Origin: Pelomyxa schiedti
Lineage: Eukaryota; Evosea; Pelobiontida; Pelomyxidae
DNA: 34,693 nucleotides
Direction of reading: 5' to 3'
Assembly (NCBI GenBank): GCA_020536535.1
Contig: JAHLWZ010000589.1
Coordinates: 1 to 34,693 of the forward strand
Shown here: positions 11,923 to 21,630 of the stretch, in pieces
Layout: each line of letters opens with the position of its first letter
Numbering within the stretch: position 1 is the first letter of the stretch
Made by a program: the position numbers and the translations under genes
Notes under the pieces: generated by a model
Told to the model about the DNA's origin: nothing
Databases searched by the model: none
Seen by the model: the letters and a program-made list of their open reading frames with translations, nothing else

Positions 11923-13085
11923 TTAATCCGAGGGCTTTTTTCTTCTCGAGAATTCTGGGTGTTCAAGGGCATCGTGTCCCCCAACAAAGAGTTTTCCTAT
12001 TTTGAATGTGTGAGTTGAAGAATGCGCGGAGCATTCAGTACCAGGCCAGTTGATGTCAAACGGCTCGATGTTATCTACCATTTGGGATAGTGTTTCAAAT
12101 GACTTCGCGCTTTGGGTTGTATTGAGTGTGAGGGATTTCTTATTTTTGGGGTGTAGACATACTCAAATGAAAGGTCGTCTTCAGCTGGGAGGCAAGACTT
12201 TGGGGGGATGACTACCTCTGAAAAAAGTTACAAAAGTGAGCCAGTGGAGATGAGAAGATACTTGGGCCAACTCGGAACTCGTTACAATCGTCAATAGAGG
12301 CCTCAGACAGAGTAAGTTCCAGGCCATAGGTATCAACCACTTCCCACATGTACTCAGGATCGAAGAACTGCAGTCACTTCAGAATTTTTGTTTTTTCACG
12401 AGTTCTCTTTCCTACCTTCTTGGTGTAAATCGAAAAGGTGTCAGCATCAGCATTTGCGGATATAAAGGCATGGGCTTTCAGATGCTCAACGGTGTCATCC
12501 TTGTTCACAAAAACAAAGGCATTATCGCTATTCACAGTATAAGAAAGTAAATAAGGGAGTTCAGCCGCTTACTTGTCTTGTGTCAGCAGGGGTAATTCGA
12601 GCCAGCCAATTTTTATTGCTGTGGGGTTACGCTCTCGAGTGTGGTCAAGTTTTTTCTTGGGAATTCTTCTTTTCACAGAACTTCTGGTAGATACAGGCAC
12701 AACTTCTACCAGATCAGGTAACGTGGGAGAAGGAGGAGAGGCAACTGCAGGGACAACTGGGGGAATCTGTTGAGAGGATGCAGTTGTTGAAGGAATTTGG
12801 GTGGTAGGGGTTGGTGGTTCAGTGGTGGTTGATTTGCTTGCTATTGTCGCATTGGCTTCCAAAACAGCGGTTTTCTCTTTCGGTGTTGTGATGTCAGTTA
12901 TTGCAGAACTGGCCCCTGACTCTAATTCCGGTTCCGAGGACGCAGCGGGTTCTGTCACCAACAGAGATTGATTGCTATACACCGGATTCAACAGCTCAGC
13001 CAGCAATGGTTTATCCCCTCCATACCTTGAAAAGTTGTAAGCTCTATCTTTCGATCACACGCATAGATAGCTTCCAATAAGCAGT

Positions 13086-13159
<74 letters not shown>

Positions 13160-13292
13160 AACAACCAGATAGATACCAGGAGTGTAGCTTGTCAGTCAAC
13201 ATTGTGGGCAGCACCACGTAGTCAATTGCCTCACACAAGTTCTCATTCAGAGCCTCAGGGAACCTCGGGTTCATCAGGCTCTGGTTCGACAT
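11923..13292 (-). CDS. Unrecognised multi-exon protein with Thr/Pro-rich middle
   Basis: The model starts at ATG 13292 (MSNQSLMNPRFPEALNENL) and ends at TAA 11923. Exon 1 (13292-13166) and exon 2 (13070-13026) flank an intron that contains the 69-nt homopolymer. Exon 3 (12951-12573) is low complexity and rich in Ser, Thr, Pro and Ala, with a basic patch SSVKRRIPKKKL that could be a nuclear localisation signal. Exon 4 starts DNAFVFVNKDDTVEHLKAHAF and leads to DPEYMWEVVDTYGLELTLSE, a spacing loosely like ubiquitin-fold RAWUL domains, though not enough for a call. The last exon ends KLFVGGHDALEHPEFSRRKK. The joins are phase-consistent, which argues for a real gene. I do not recognise the family. 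The start is shared divergently with the BTB/LRR gene. Confidence 0.6.
13090..13158 (+). repeat. 69-nt poly(A) tract
   Basis: An uninterrupted run of A on the plus strand, which is poly(T) on the strand of the surrounding gene. It falls in that gene's first intron, between a GTTGTT donor and a GGAAG acceptor, where it acts as an extreme polypyrimidine tract. Flanks CAGTGGGT and CAACAACC show no target-site duplication. It could be an expanded microsatellite, an old retro-tail or an assembly/amplification artefact. Confidence 0.85.
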
Positions 13293-13470
13293 CGGGCCCG
13301 GGCTGGGCGCCGACGCCGTCGCAGTCGTCGTCGTAGTCGCTGTACCCGCAGCTACCGGCCTTGCCGGGCACGTGTGGCGCTTCCACGCCTCCCACCACGG
13401 CGCCGCCACCACAGACAGCGACAGCATCGACACCGTTGTGTCCCATTGAGTCTCCGCCACCTCGCTTGTC
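13293..13470. promoter_or_regulatory. Divergent promoter region, GC-rich
   Basis: This 178-bp spacer separates the divergent ATGs at 13292 (-) and 13471 (+). It is much more GC-rich than the nearby introns, with several CG-dense patches (13300-13440). Open frames across it on both strands lack ATG starts and recognisable content. Confidence 0.4.
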
Positions 13471-16400
13471 ATGTCTGCAGGCACCAAGGAGCGCAAAAAG
13501 CCGTGGAAAAACAAAAGCAAAAAAAAAATGAACGAAGAGGTGAACCGTTTGCGCGAGTTCATCAAGAGTGCGCGTGAGAACAAGCAACAGCAGCAGCAAC
13601 AACAGCTGCCTAGTCCGCCTTGTCCTTGTGCCGAGTTGGACGCCCAAAGTAGCTGCGCTGAGGCGGCGCCGCCCCCCATCGACGACGACGCCGGCATAAC
13701 CACGTCCTTCGTCAATGGTGTCAAAGTGGTTGTGCGCCAGTCCCCAGTCCGTCCCAAATCTGGCGTCTCTTGTACACCTGCATCCACTGCATCTACGACC
13801 ACATCAACTACAACTACAACAACAACAACAACAACTTCTACCACTACGACTCCGAACAACACACAAAGTGAGACCGATTCCGCAGTTGCTTCTGGTGACA
13901 ATTCGCGTGCGGTCGTTGTTGGAGGAGGAGCAGGAGCAGGAGCAGGAGCAGGGAATTGTGGGACAGGAGTTAGTGCTGCGAACCAAGTTGGGGGGTACAT
14001 AACGGTGGATAGCTCTGACGGGTACAATTTCTTTGTTCCGGTTGAGCCGTTGTACGCCGAGTCGGACTGGTTCAGAAGGCTTTTGCAGTCAAATACTTTT
14101 GTTGAGACAAGGGACAGACATGTCACTTTCCAAGTGTGTCTATCCTTCATGAGTGCAGCAATCCCTCCCTCATCACTTTTCTTTTGGGGTGGTGGCTTTT
14201 TGTTTCTGTTTAAAATAAAACTACTTAGTTTTCTGCCAATGAATTGGAGATTGGTACTACGCTGTAACTCTTTTTCCTAACAATGTGAACCTACCATCAG
14301 TGCTTATGTATATAATGAATGATTTCCTGTTAAACGGAGCACTACAACCAGACCAAAAACGCATTGTCTTCAACTTTTACTTGTCTCCAAATCATGTAAT
14401 GGATGTTCTCATGACGGCTCAATACCTTGTGTGGCAATTCCACCTTTCACTACTGAATAACAAATGCAATAAGGAAATTCCTTCTTTACTTTCGTTTTGT
14501 ATCAAAATGATATGTCATAACCTAGAGGGGCTTACAACCCTTGATGGAGTGCCCACAGATGTTGTTACAAAGTTATATGCTTCATTGAACCCGTACCAAT
14601 TATGCCTCCTTGAATCCTCTTCTGCCCATGCCAATTTCCTGGGTAAAAATCCTTTTTTCTCAGGCACTAACTAGTTCTCACTTTCTGAAGACACAAGCTG
14701 TTTTTGGAAGACCTTCTGTGTGAAGGATTTTCCCGACGAATCCAAAGAAATGCCAGTGGGTTGGTCATGGAAGGATATGTACGTTGCATTGTCTGATCGC
14801 CTGAAGTTTCGGAAGTCAACTGGCCCCATGGCTACAGATGCAGCAATTGCTGGTAGGTGTGCAAGTGAGATTTGTGGTTATATTTTACATTTGTTCTTTT
14901 CCAGATTACAAAGAATTTTTACGTTGCTGTGGTTCTGCCTTGAAAGAGGCCTTTCTTCTCTTTGGTAGTGTGGAGGATCTTCCAAACTTCGGGTCCATCG
15001 CCTCCCTTAACATAACACTACCTGATGATTTGCCCCCTACCAAGATGGAGGTACCTCATATTTATTACACATAGAAAAAAGAAATTTATGACCCAATAGG
15101 AACTCTGCACTGTACTCCATGACGGAAAATACCCAAATCTTCGCACTCTTCTTTTCAAATCGGGAACTATACCTGACAGCACTCCTCTTGCCCTACTAGT
15201 GATGCCATCCTGTAATGTGCAGTTGCACAATCTTTCGTTTATTGAGTCAAATATGACAACTGAGGCTCTGAACCCATTTGGGTATGGGAACACCAACCTT
15301 TTGTCCTCCCTTTAACAGGTGGCAGCCAAGCTTTAGTGAACAATTCATACTTGGAGGCCCTTATACTATGCAAAAACAATATTGGTATGAGTTTCAGAGA
15401 AAGAAATGGAAATCACTTTATTCAGCTTCACTGTCATTCCTGCAACCTCTTTCCGCCAGCTCACACTTGAAATATATTGATTGTAGTTCAAACCCAGTTC
15501 AAGAAATGAGGCCTCTATTTCACTTGAACATACAGAATGTCATAATTAACAACACGTCATTGAGGTACAACTCTTATTTTTCGAAACTCGATTAATCAAT
15601 TTTAAAAGCGAAAAAGGCTACCTTGATATGGCACGGTAAATTATCTCCACAACTTCTCACTTCCCTAATCTCTAGCAAGGTACATTGCTCATCCAAGTTG
15701 TACATGGGTGTCGCTCTCTATGAGTTTCTCTTCAATCGACGAGGAAAGTATCTACATGATACTGTTTTCAATTGGTAGCAACCAGTCCCTTTCACAGGTA
15801 CAACAATTTTGGTTGTACCAAAGTGATAAGAAAAAAGCTGGATATATCAAATATAGCCCTTGCAGCTCCCGCTGTAAATACCTTATCGGAATCTCTGCAG
15901 TGGAACCATACTTTGACAAGGCAATCTAACATGAATCCTCTGTCAATCTAATGGATAGTATCCAGTTTGAATCTTTCAAACTGCAAGTGCTTCAACCATT
16001 ACAGCTTTGACGCTCGTCGAGATATTCTTCCTTTTACCAGACTAGTTTCTGTAGATCTCGCTCGCAATGGAATCACGTATGCCCAACCTTCATCAACATA
16101 GCTTAACTGCAACCACAGGACGAACTGTATCTTGTCGTTCATTAGCGAATGCGTGAGGCTCCACGAGTCCGGTACTCTGAAGCTGAAGGTTATTCCCGAT
16201 TCCACACTCACAACAGCACCCAACTCATTGCACTCAGCACATCAACCTGTCTGGTAATTCCTACGACTGCAAGCACAACGCTGCACTAGAATCCCTCGGC
16301 GTTGAGATAGAAGAACCTGGTGAGTGGTTTGGAATTTCAACGGACGAGAGGCAATGGAGGTACAGAGGAACAGCAGCAACAGCCGCAACCGTACCAGCAG

Positions 16401-16483
16401 AAGTAACTGCAAACCGCAGAACACTTCCACTCACTACACCCCCAAAGGCAAGAGGGGGAAGAACTCCCAACAACAGGCCATAG
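13471..16483 (+). CDS. BTB/SKP1-fold, F-box-like and LRR protein (probable ubiquitin-ligase adaptor)
   Basis: The ATG at 13471 opens a basic, Gln-, Thr- and Gly/Ala-rich N-terminus. From about 13990 a BTB/SKP1-fold domain begins: ITVDSSDGYNFFVPVEP, then after two introns NELEIVLMYIMNDFLLNG and LSPNHVMDVLMTAQYLEI, matching the last helices of SKP1 and elongin C. Next comes a box-like helical motif, VPTDVVTKLYASLNPYQLCL, followed by FWKTFCVKDFPDES and SWKDMYVALSDR, the pattern seen after F-boxes and in elongin A. From about 15100 ribonuclease-inhibitor-like LRRs follow (LRTLLFKSGTI; SLNLSNCKCFNHYSFD; VSVDLARNGIT; INLSGNSYDCKHNAALESL), then a short Pro/Thr-rich tail to TAG. Known relatives recruit targets to cullin ligases through LRRs. 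Here the adaptor-fold and box motif sit in one chain, which is unusual. Converges on the next gene at 92 bp. Confidence 0.7.
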
Positions 16484-16575
16484 CTTTATCATAAATTAGC
16501 CACATAAGAACCCAAAAAAAAACGAAGCTTCAACTCAATGTTCTTTTTTTTTCGAAAAAGTGAAAAAGCAAGTAC

Positions 16576-18748
16576 TCAGTGTGAGCGTCTCTTGTCGTGC
16601 TTCTTCTTGTCACGCTTCTTATGGCTGTGTGGAGAAGCCACAATTGCAGGGTCCAGAACAATGAGGTTTGAAGTGGGGCCACCCCTCTGGCTTTCAATCG
16701 AAGCCTTCACTCTCGAAATCCTGTCATTTGTGCTGCAGCCAATTGCCCGTATCACGCAGAATCGGTTCATAAGAGGTGACTCCTCGCGAACTTCGTCTAC
16801 GGCAACGGCACTGACTTTGGTGTATGACACGTCGAGGAACAGCAGAGACCTGGCCTCTGGTGTGGAGAATATCTTGGGGAGTATTGTGTCATTAACCCTA
16901 GTCCAGGAAAGGTCGAGGCTCTGTATGACCGGCCTCCGCGCATAAAGCTGAGTAACTCCCACGCAGGACACCTGAATTCGAGTGATAAGGAGCGATATTC
17001 AGAAGAAAGGCGCGAAATACCTGTGTGGATGCAACATTGAGGGTGTCAATGTGCAGAACACCAAGGCGGCTGAATCCATTGTCAGTTATATGATTACATT
17101 TTTGAAGTCGAATTAGTTTGAAGGTTTTTCTAGACGAGGCTTCAACAAGATTGCGCAATACTATTGAAGAGTTACGACACAAATAAGTAACGGAATTCAA
17201 TTACCAACATCGTCTGCTACAGTACATGATAAGTCAATACTCTCCAATTGAGGGCAAGAAGAAACAAGAGTACAGAAGGCCCCCGGACTGATCCACTTGC
17301 AATGTGCGGCATTGATGTGCCTCAGAGAGCGCCCTGTTGTTATTGACCCCTGAGCTCCAGGAATCAAGTCAACAAAAGGCGAAGCCCTCCCCACTAAATT
17401 GCAGACTCCAGTGTCAGTTATGTGGCAGAAGCTAAAGTCAAGAGATTGCAGCATTGGGCAACATCTTCCAATAGCTGCCAAAGTTGGGTCACCCAATTTC
17501 TCACATGTGCTAATAGATAGTAAACGAAGAGTGTCGGGAAGTGTTGCAGTGGCTGCATCAGTCAGTCTAGTCCAACTTACATCAAGAGATTCAAGCCGAG
17601 AGACTTGAGACAATGCATCAGTAAACTTAACGTGGGTCAGGTTCCTGGTTGGGAATAAGAAGCGGTTCATGCAATGACTTTTCACCTGCAATGAGCCAGG
17701 CGGAGAGAGCCAATAGATGAAAAGAGCCCACAAAGGGAGTTCAACCCGGCATTTGAAATAAAAAATGGGTGAGACACAACCACCTCTGTTGCAGCCCCTA
17801 GGTATTTAGCTTTGTGAAGGTGCTGAATTTTGTTGTCCATGCCAGAAATGGTAATTGATTGGCAAAGCTGTTTGGAGCGAAGGAGACTGCACCAGAGTTT
17901 ACACACCTTAATAAGAGAAATCAATAACAAGGCTACATTACATAACAAAGCGCACCAGTTGAGCATTGAAGTTAGTAGCAGGATCAAGCCACCAAAGGAC
18001 CTTAGAGAGCACAGCCTTTCCAAGTATATCACTAATAGTCTTTCTAACTTCCGACACATCCGAAAGATCAATCAACTTTTCCTGAGAGAAGTTAAAAACA
18101 AACCAATCAAAACAAAAAAGCCCAAAATATAGTAGATATGTATGTATAGATATATACATATATATATAAGGCAGGATTTACCGTTTGAGGGGCTTCTTCT
18201 GGCTGCTTATGCTTGCCGTGCCTCTTGGAAGAAGAATGCTTGTGCCCCGATGCATGAGTCTCAGCCTCGGCCTCGTCGTCCCCGGCCTGCGGCAGCGAAG
18301 ACGAAGACAGCGCAATTTGCTTCTTATGGGATGAAGAGTGGGTGTGTTTTGGCGACCCCCTCGCAGTTTCCCCAGACTCCTTCGGGGACGACGCAGCCGT
18401 CGAGGAGCTGCTTGCGGCGGCGGCGGCGGCGGCGGCAGCAGCAGCAACAGTAGTTGTAGTAGAAGTAGGCGCAGCAGAGGCGATTATGGGAGGAGACGAA
18501 TTGCCCTCGCGCTGAACGAGCAAAGCCCGCTCCGAGGAGTCGGCCGAGTACGGCGCCTTTATAGATCTGGACTTTGAGGACGAGGAGGTGGTGTTGGTGG
18601 CGCTCTTCTTGAGGTTCTTCCGGCCGGCGCTGGCGTCGGCAGACGACGAGGACGGAGGCGCCTCGATCGTTATGCGAGCCTCCAAGGATTTTTCCAAGAG
18701 CTCAGTCTTCTCCGTGACGTGCCGTTTCTTGCCGCTGCTGGAGCTCAT
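16576..18748 (-). CDS. F-box protein with AMN1-type leucine-rich repeats
   Basis: ATG at 18748, TGA at 16578-16576. About 180 N-terminal residues are low complexity (Ser, Lys, His) and include a poly-Ala run encoded by GCC/GCT repeats (18414-18448). After a TA-rich intron comes the F-box: ILGKAVLSKVLWWLDP, joined across an intron to VCKLWCSLLRSKQLCQSITI. Cysteine-containing LRRs of the FBXL/AMN1 type follow: LESLDVSWTRLTDAA, LQSLDFSFCHITDTGVCNLV, LESIDLSCTVADDVG, IRLQKCNHITDNGF, IQSLDLSWTRVNDTIL. The end is basic (SHKKRDKKKHDKRRSH), a possible nuclear signal. F-box proteins bind SKP1 in SCF ligases and present LRR-bound substrates; substrate unknown. It shares its promoter spacer with the sirtuin gene. 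Family call secure; exact exon edges around 17200-17750 less so. Confidence 0.8.
18137..18168 (+). repeat. TA-rich simple repeat
   Basis: An irregular TATG/TATA run in the first intron of the F-box/LRR gene. It looks like an ordinary microsatellite. Confidence 0.6.
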
Positions 18749-19122
18749 CCTTCCGTTTGAACCGTTTCTTTCTGGATTTCCTCGAAACCCCCTACCGCCA
18801 ATCCGAGAGGGGATTTGATTGTAATTAATGGCACCATAGATAACCCTCCCACTTCAGCCCACAGCAACACACACTCTCATTGGGAAGAAATCCCTCTCTG
18901 CCATTATAACAACATACCAGCACTGCATGCTGATGGCTGTGCCACCCATCCCTTGGCTGATTTGTTGGGTTTCTCCTCTCCACTGTGGTTGGATAGAATT
19001 TTAGAAATTTGGACTGCCTTGACAGGCCACACAGGCCAACAACAACCACCACACCCAACACAGTATTGTTTTACGGGGTGTTTGCGTTTTGTTGGCTATT
19101 TTCGAATTCCCCAAAAACCAAA
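18749..19122. promoter_or_regulatory. Divergent promoter region (F-box / sirtuin)
   Basis: This 374-bp spacer lies between ATGs at 18748 (-) and 19123 (+). Open frames inside it encode nothing recognisable. The stretch before the sirtuin start is rich in CA/AAC (18850-18885, 19030-19065). No known promoter element stands out. Confidence 0.4.
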
Positions 19123-21505
19123 ATGCAAGGGTTTGCCGTTTCTCCCAAGCGAGACTGCCCTCATGTTGTAGAAGCCATTACGGCCCTCCCTACTTCCATT
19201 CCGTGTGTGTTATGTTCTCTCTCCTTTTTTTTCCCTTCCCCGGCAAATGACACTCCCCTCCACAAACAGACCCGTGTGGGTGCAGTGTATGTGGAGACGT
19301 GAGCGAGAATTGGCTGTGCGCCACGTGCTACGGACAAAATTGCAGCCGCTACGTTCGGGGCCACGCCTCGTCGAAGCACTTCCCGACGACGTCTCACCCA
19401 ATTGCGCTCAGTCTGGCTGATTTGTCTTTTTGGTGCTACGTCTGTGAGGCCTACATTGAACACCCGGTACTTTTTGGTCTCTTCGTTTTAGCTTTATGGG
19501 CTTTGGTTGATATAATGAAGTTGGTCGAAATAACTGTGCTAAACTGTTGTACTGTTAGGACTTGAAACCTCTGGCCGCGTTAGCTCATCATGCTAAATTT
19601 GATGTTGCACATCATGCCCCCACTGCAACAGAAGGTTCTTCTACTACAAGCAGTGCTGCATTGGCTCCTCAGGAACCATCTCCTGAGAGTGTGACTGTAC
19701 CGCAGCTAACGGTGTTGACAAAGAAAGATGAAGCATTGACAATTGCTGACTGCAGGTTTGTGGCAATTCAAAGTGTGGGCACGATTCTCACTTGCCCTAT
19801 CTTAGGCTCCCCGAGTCCCTCCTTCTCAAAACTTGTGAGAGAAGCAAACTCTTTATTGCCTCGGGAGAGTTGGTTGAACTGGCGGCATCCAGGTGCAGTG
19901 ATTGCGTTGTTCAGGTGGACATTGGAATACAGAGAGGTTTACTCCAAATTCACGCCTGTTCTCGGTGTGACATCATTGTGGAGTCAGTTGTGTCAAACAT
20001 TGTCCTTGAGGTAACTTTGCATTTGTTATACAATCCATTTTCCAGCTAACAGCGATAAGGATTGTAATGCAGTTGCAGTGAGTGTAAAGCCTGCGTGGTG
20101 CAATAATGAGAACAACGTTCTTGTGGCAAAGTGCTGCCGAGGAGTGAAACTGCATGTTGGAGGAACTGTTCACACGCTCCCTTCCCATATTTTTGATGGC
20201 GCCTATGCCTTCCAGATTATAAATGGTGTGTAATAACTTCATTTGTAGGTCTCACACTCTGTCAAAGATTCATTAGTAGAAGTAACAACTGATATTTGGG
20301 AAGCTGCACACAAGATTCCAAGGCTTCTGATGAACGTTAATGACACATCCTCCAGTGTATCTTCCCTTTCATGACTATTGTTGTTTTTATTCATGCATTA
20401 TGAAGAGCACTGCTCCCGCTGACAATACACCACACGGACATTCAACTGAGGATGAATTGACGGAGCACTTTGACAAGCCTGGTATTCCCACCTTTACTTG
20501 GAATATATTCATCACCTGTTCCTCAGATGTATTTGCTTCAAAGATGAGGCAGATCGCCGAGATCGTAAAGGCCTCCAGTTACATTGTAGTCTACACCGGA
20601 GCAGGAATTTCTACAGCCGCACGGATACCAGACTACAGGTACATTCTGTATTTTTCAGTTTTGTGGGAATTAATGTTGTGGGGGCATTAAAAGAGGCCCA
20701 CAAGGTGTGTGGACTCTAAAGGACCGAGGAGAAGCAGCTCACATGGATATCACTCTAGAAGAGGCACAACCCACAAATGCCCATATGGCAATTGCTGAAT
20801 TGACCAAACGGGATATAGTTAAGCACGTGGTCTCAACCAACGTGGATGGTCTTCACCGGAAGTCAGGAATTCCTGCAACCAAAATTTCTGAGTTACATGG
20901 GAACCTGTACATCGAAGTCTGCCAGAAGGTTTCTCCACCTTTTTTTCCCCAATCAACCTAACACTTCACCAGTGCAAAACTGAATATCAACGAAAAGTGA
21001 ATGTTGGTACATTCACAATTTCTGACAAAGCGGCCGCATCACCAACTTCAACTTCAACTTCCACAACAGCCAGCACAACACCAACAACAAACAGGCACAT
21101 AACAGGCCGCACATGTGACAATCCAGAATGCGGAGGTGCTCTTGTGGATAACATTATGTACATATTCCTTAGTTCCACTCTCTTTTCTGCACATCCTGGT
21201 ATCCAGTAGAAACTAACTTTTTTTTTTTGTTTTGCAGACACTTTGGTGAACCCATGCCATTAGCACCAACAGAGAAAAGTCTCCTAGAAAGCAGGAAAGC
21301 TGATCTAGCCATTGTGTTGGGGACATCCATGAGAGTAAAGCCGGCATGTGAACTGCCCCTCCTTGCAAAAAGGCTGGTGTTGTGCAATAGGCAAATAACA
21401 CCAGTTGACCAGGACTGTGTAATCAGAGTCTTTGCTGGGACTGATGAATTCATGACATCTCTTATGCAACTTCTGGGAATAGAAATACCCTCGTTTTCAC
21501 CATAG
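19123..21505 (+). CDS. UBP zinc finger, CAP/cofactor-C-like domain and SIRT7-like sirtuin
   Basis: From ATG 19123, CPHVVEAI opens a UBP-type finger: CSVCGDVSENWLCATCYG, YVRGHASSKHF, LADLSFWCYVCEAYIEHP, closely like the HDAC6 finger that binds ubiquitin's free C-terminus. After a Ser/Thr/Pro linker (19562-19755) comes a beta-rich segment (~19800-20330): ELVELAASRCSDCVVQVDIG, LLQIHACSRCDIIVES, IVLEDCNAVAVSV, SLVEVTTDIW, resembling the C-terminal beta-helix of cyclase-associated protein and tubulin cofactor C. The sirtuin core (~20545-21505) matches SIRT7: VVYTGAGISTAARIPDYRGP, GVWTL, STNVDGLH, ELHGNLYIEVC with the catalytic His at 20896-20898, four zinc cysteines (CQKC and TCDNPEC), HFGEP, VLGTSMRV and the end LGIEIPSFSP. 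Known SIRT7-type enzymes are NAD-dependent deacylases. Joins are phase-consistent throughout, so one chain is favoured. Confidence 0.8.
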
Positions 21506-21630
21506 TTCTTAACTTGAATAGAAAAAAAGAGCTGTTTGACAATTCCACATTTTATCTTTGTTTCTTCCCATGTCCTCTTCAGAATAAGGGAGGCAGACAA
21601 AGGATTGATTGGTTTTTTAGCACATACACT

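Noticed and set aside
13090-13158. Poly(A) tail of a retroposon
   Set aside because: No target-site duplication, no element body and no reverse-transcriptase sequence are adjacent.
13044-14150. A 368-residue minus-strand frame with long Phe, Val and Cys runs
   Set aside because: It is the reverse of the repeats in the plus-strand BTB/LRR gene plus the translated poly(T). Only its part starting at ATG 13292 is kept, as exon 1 of the minus-strand gene.
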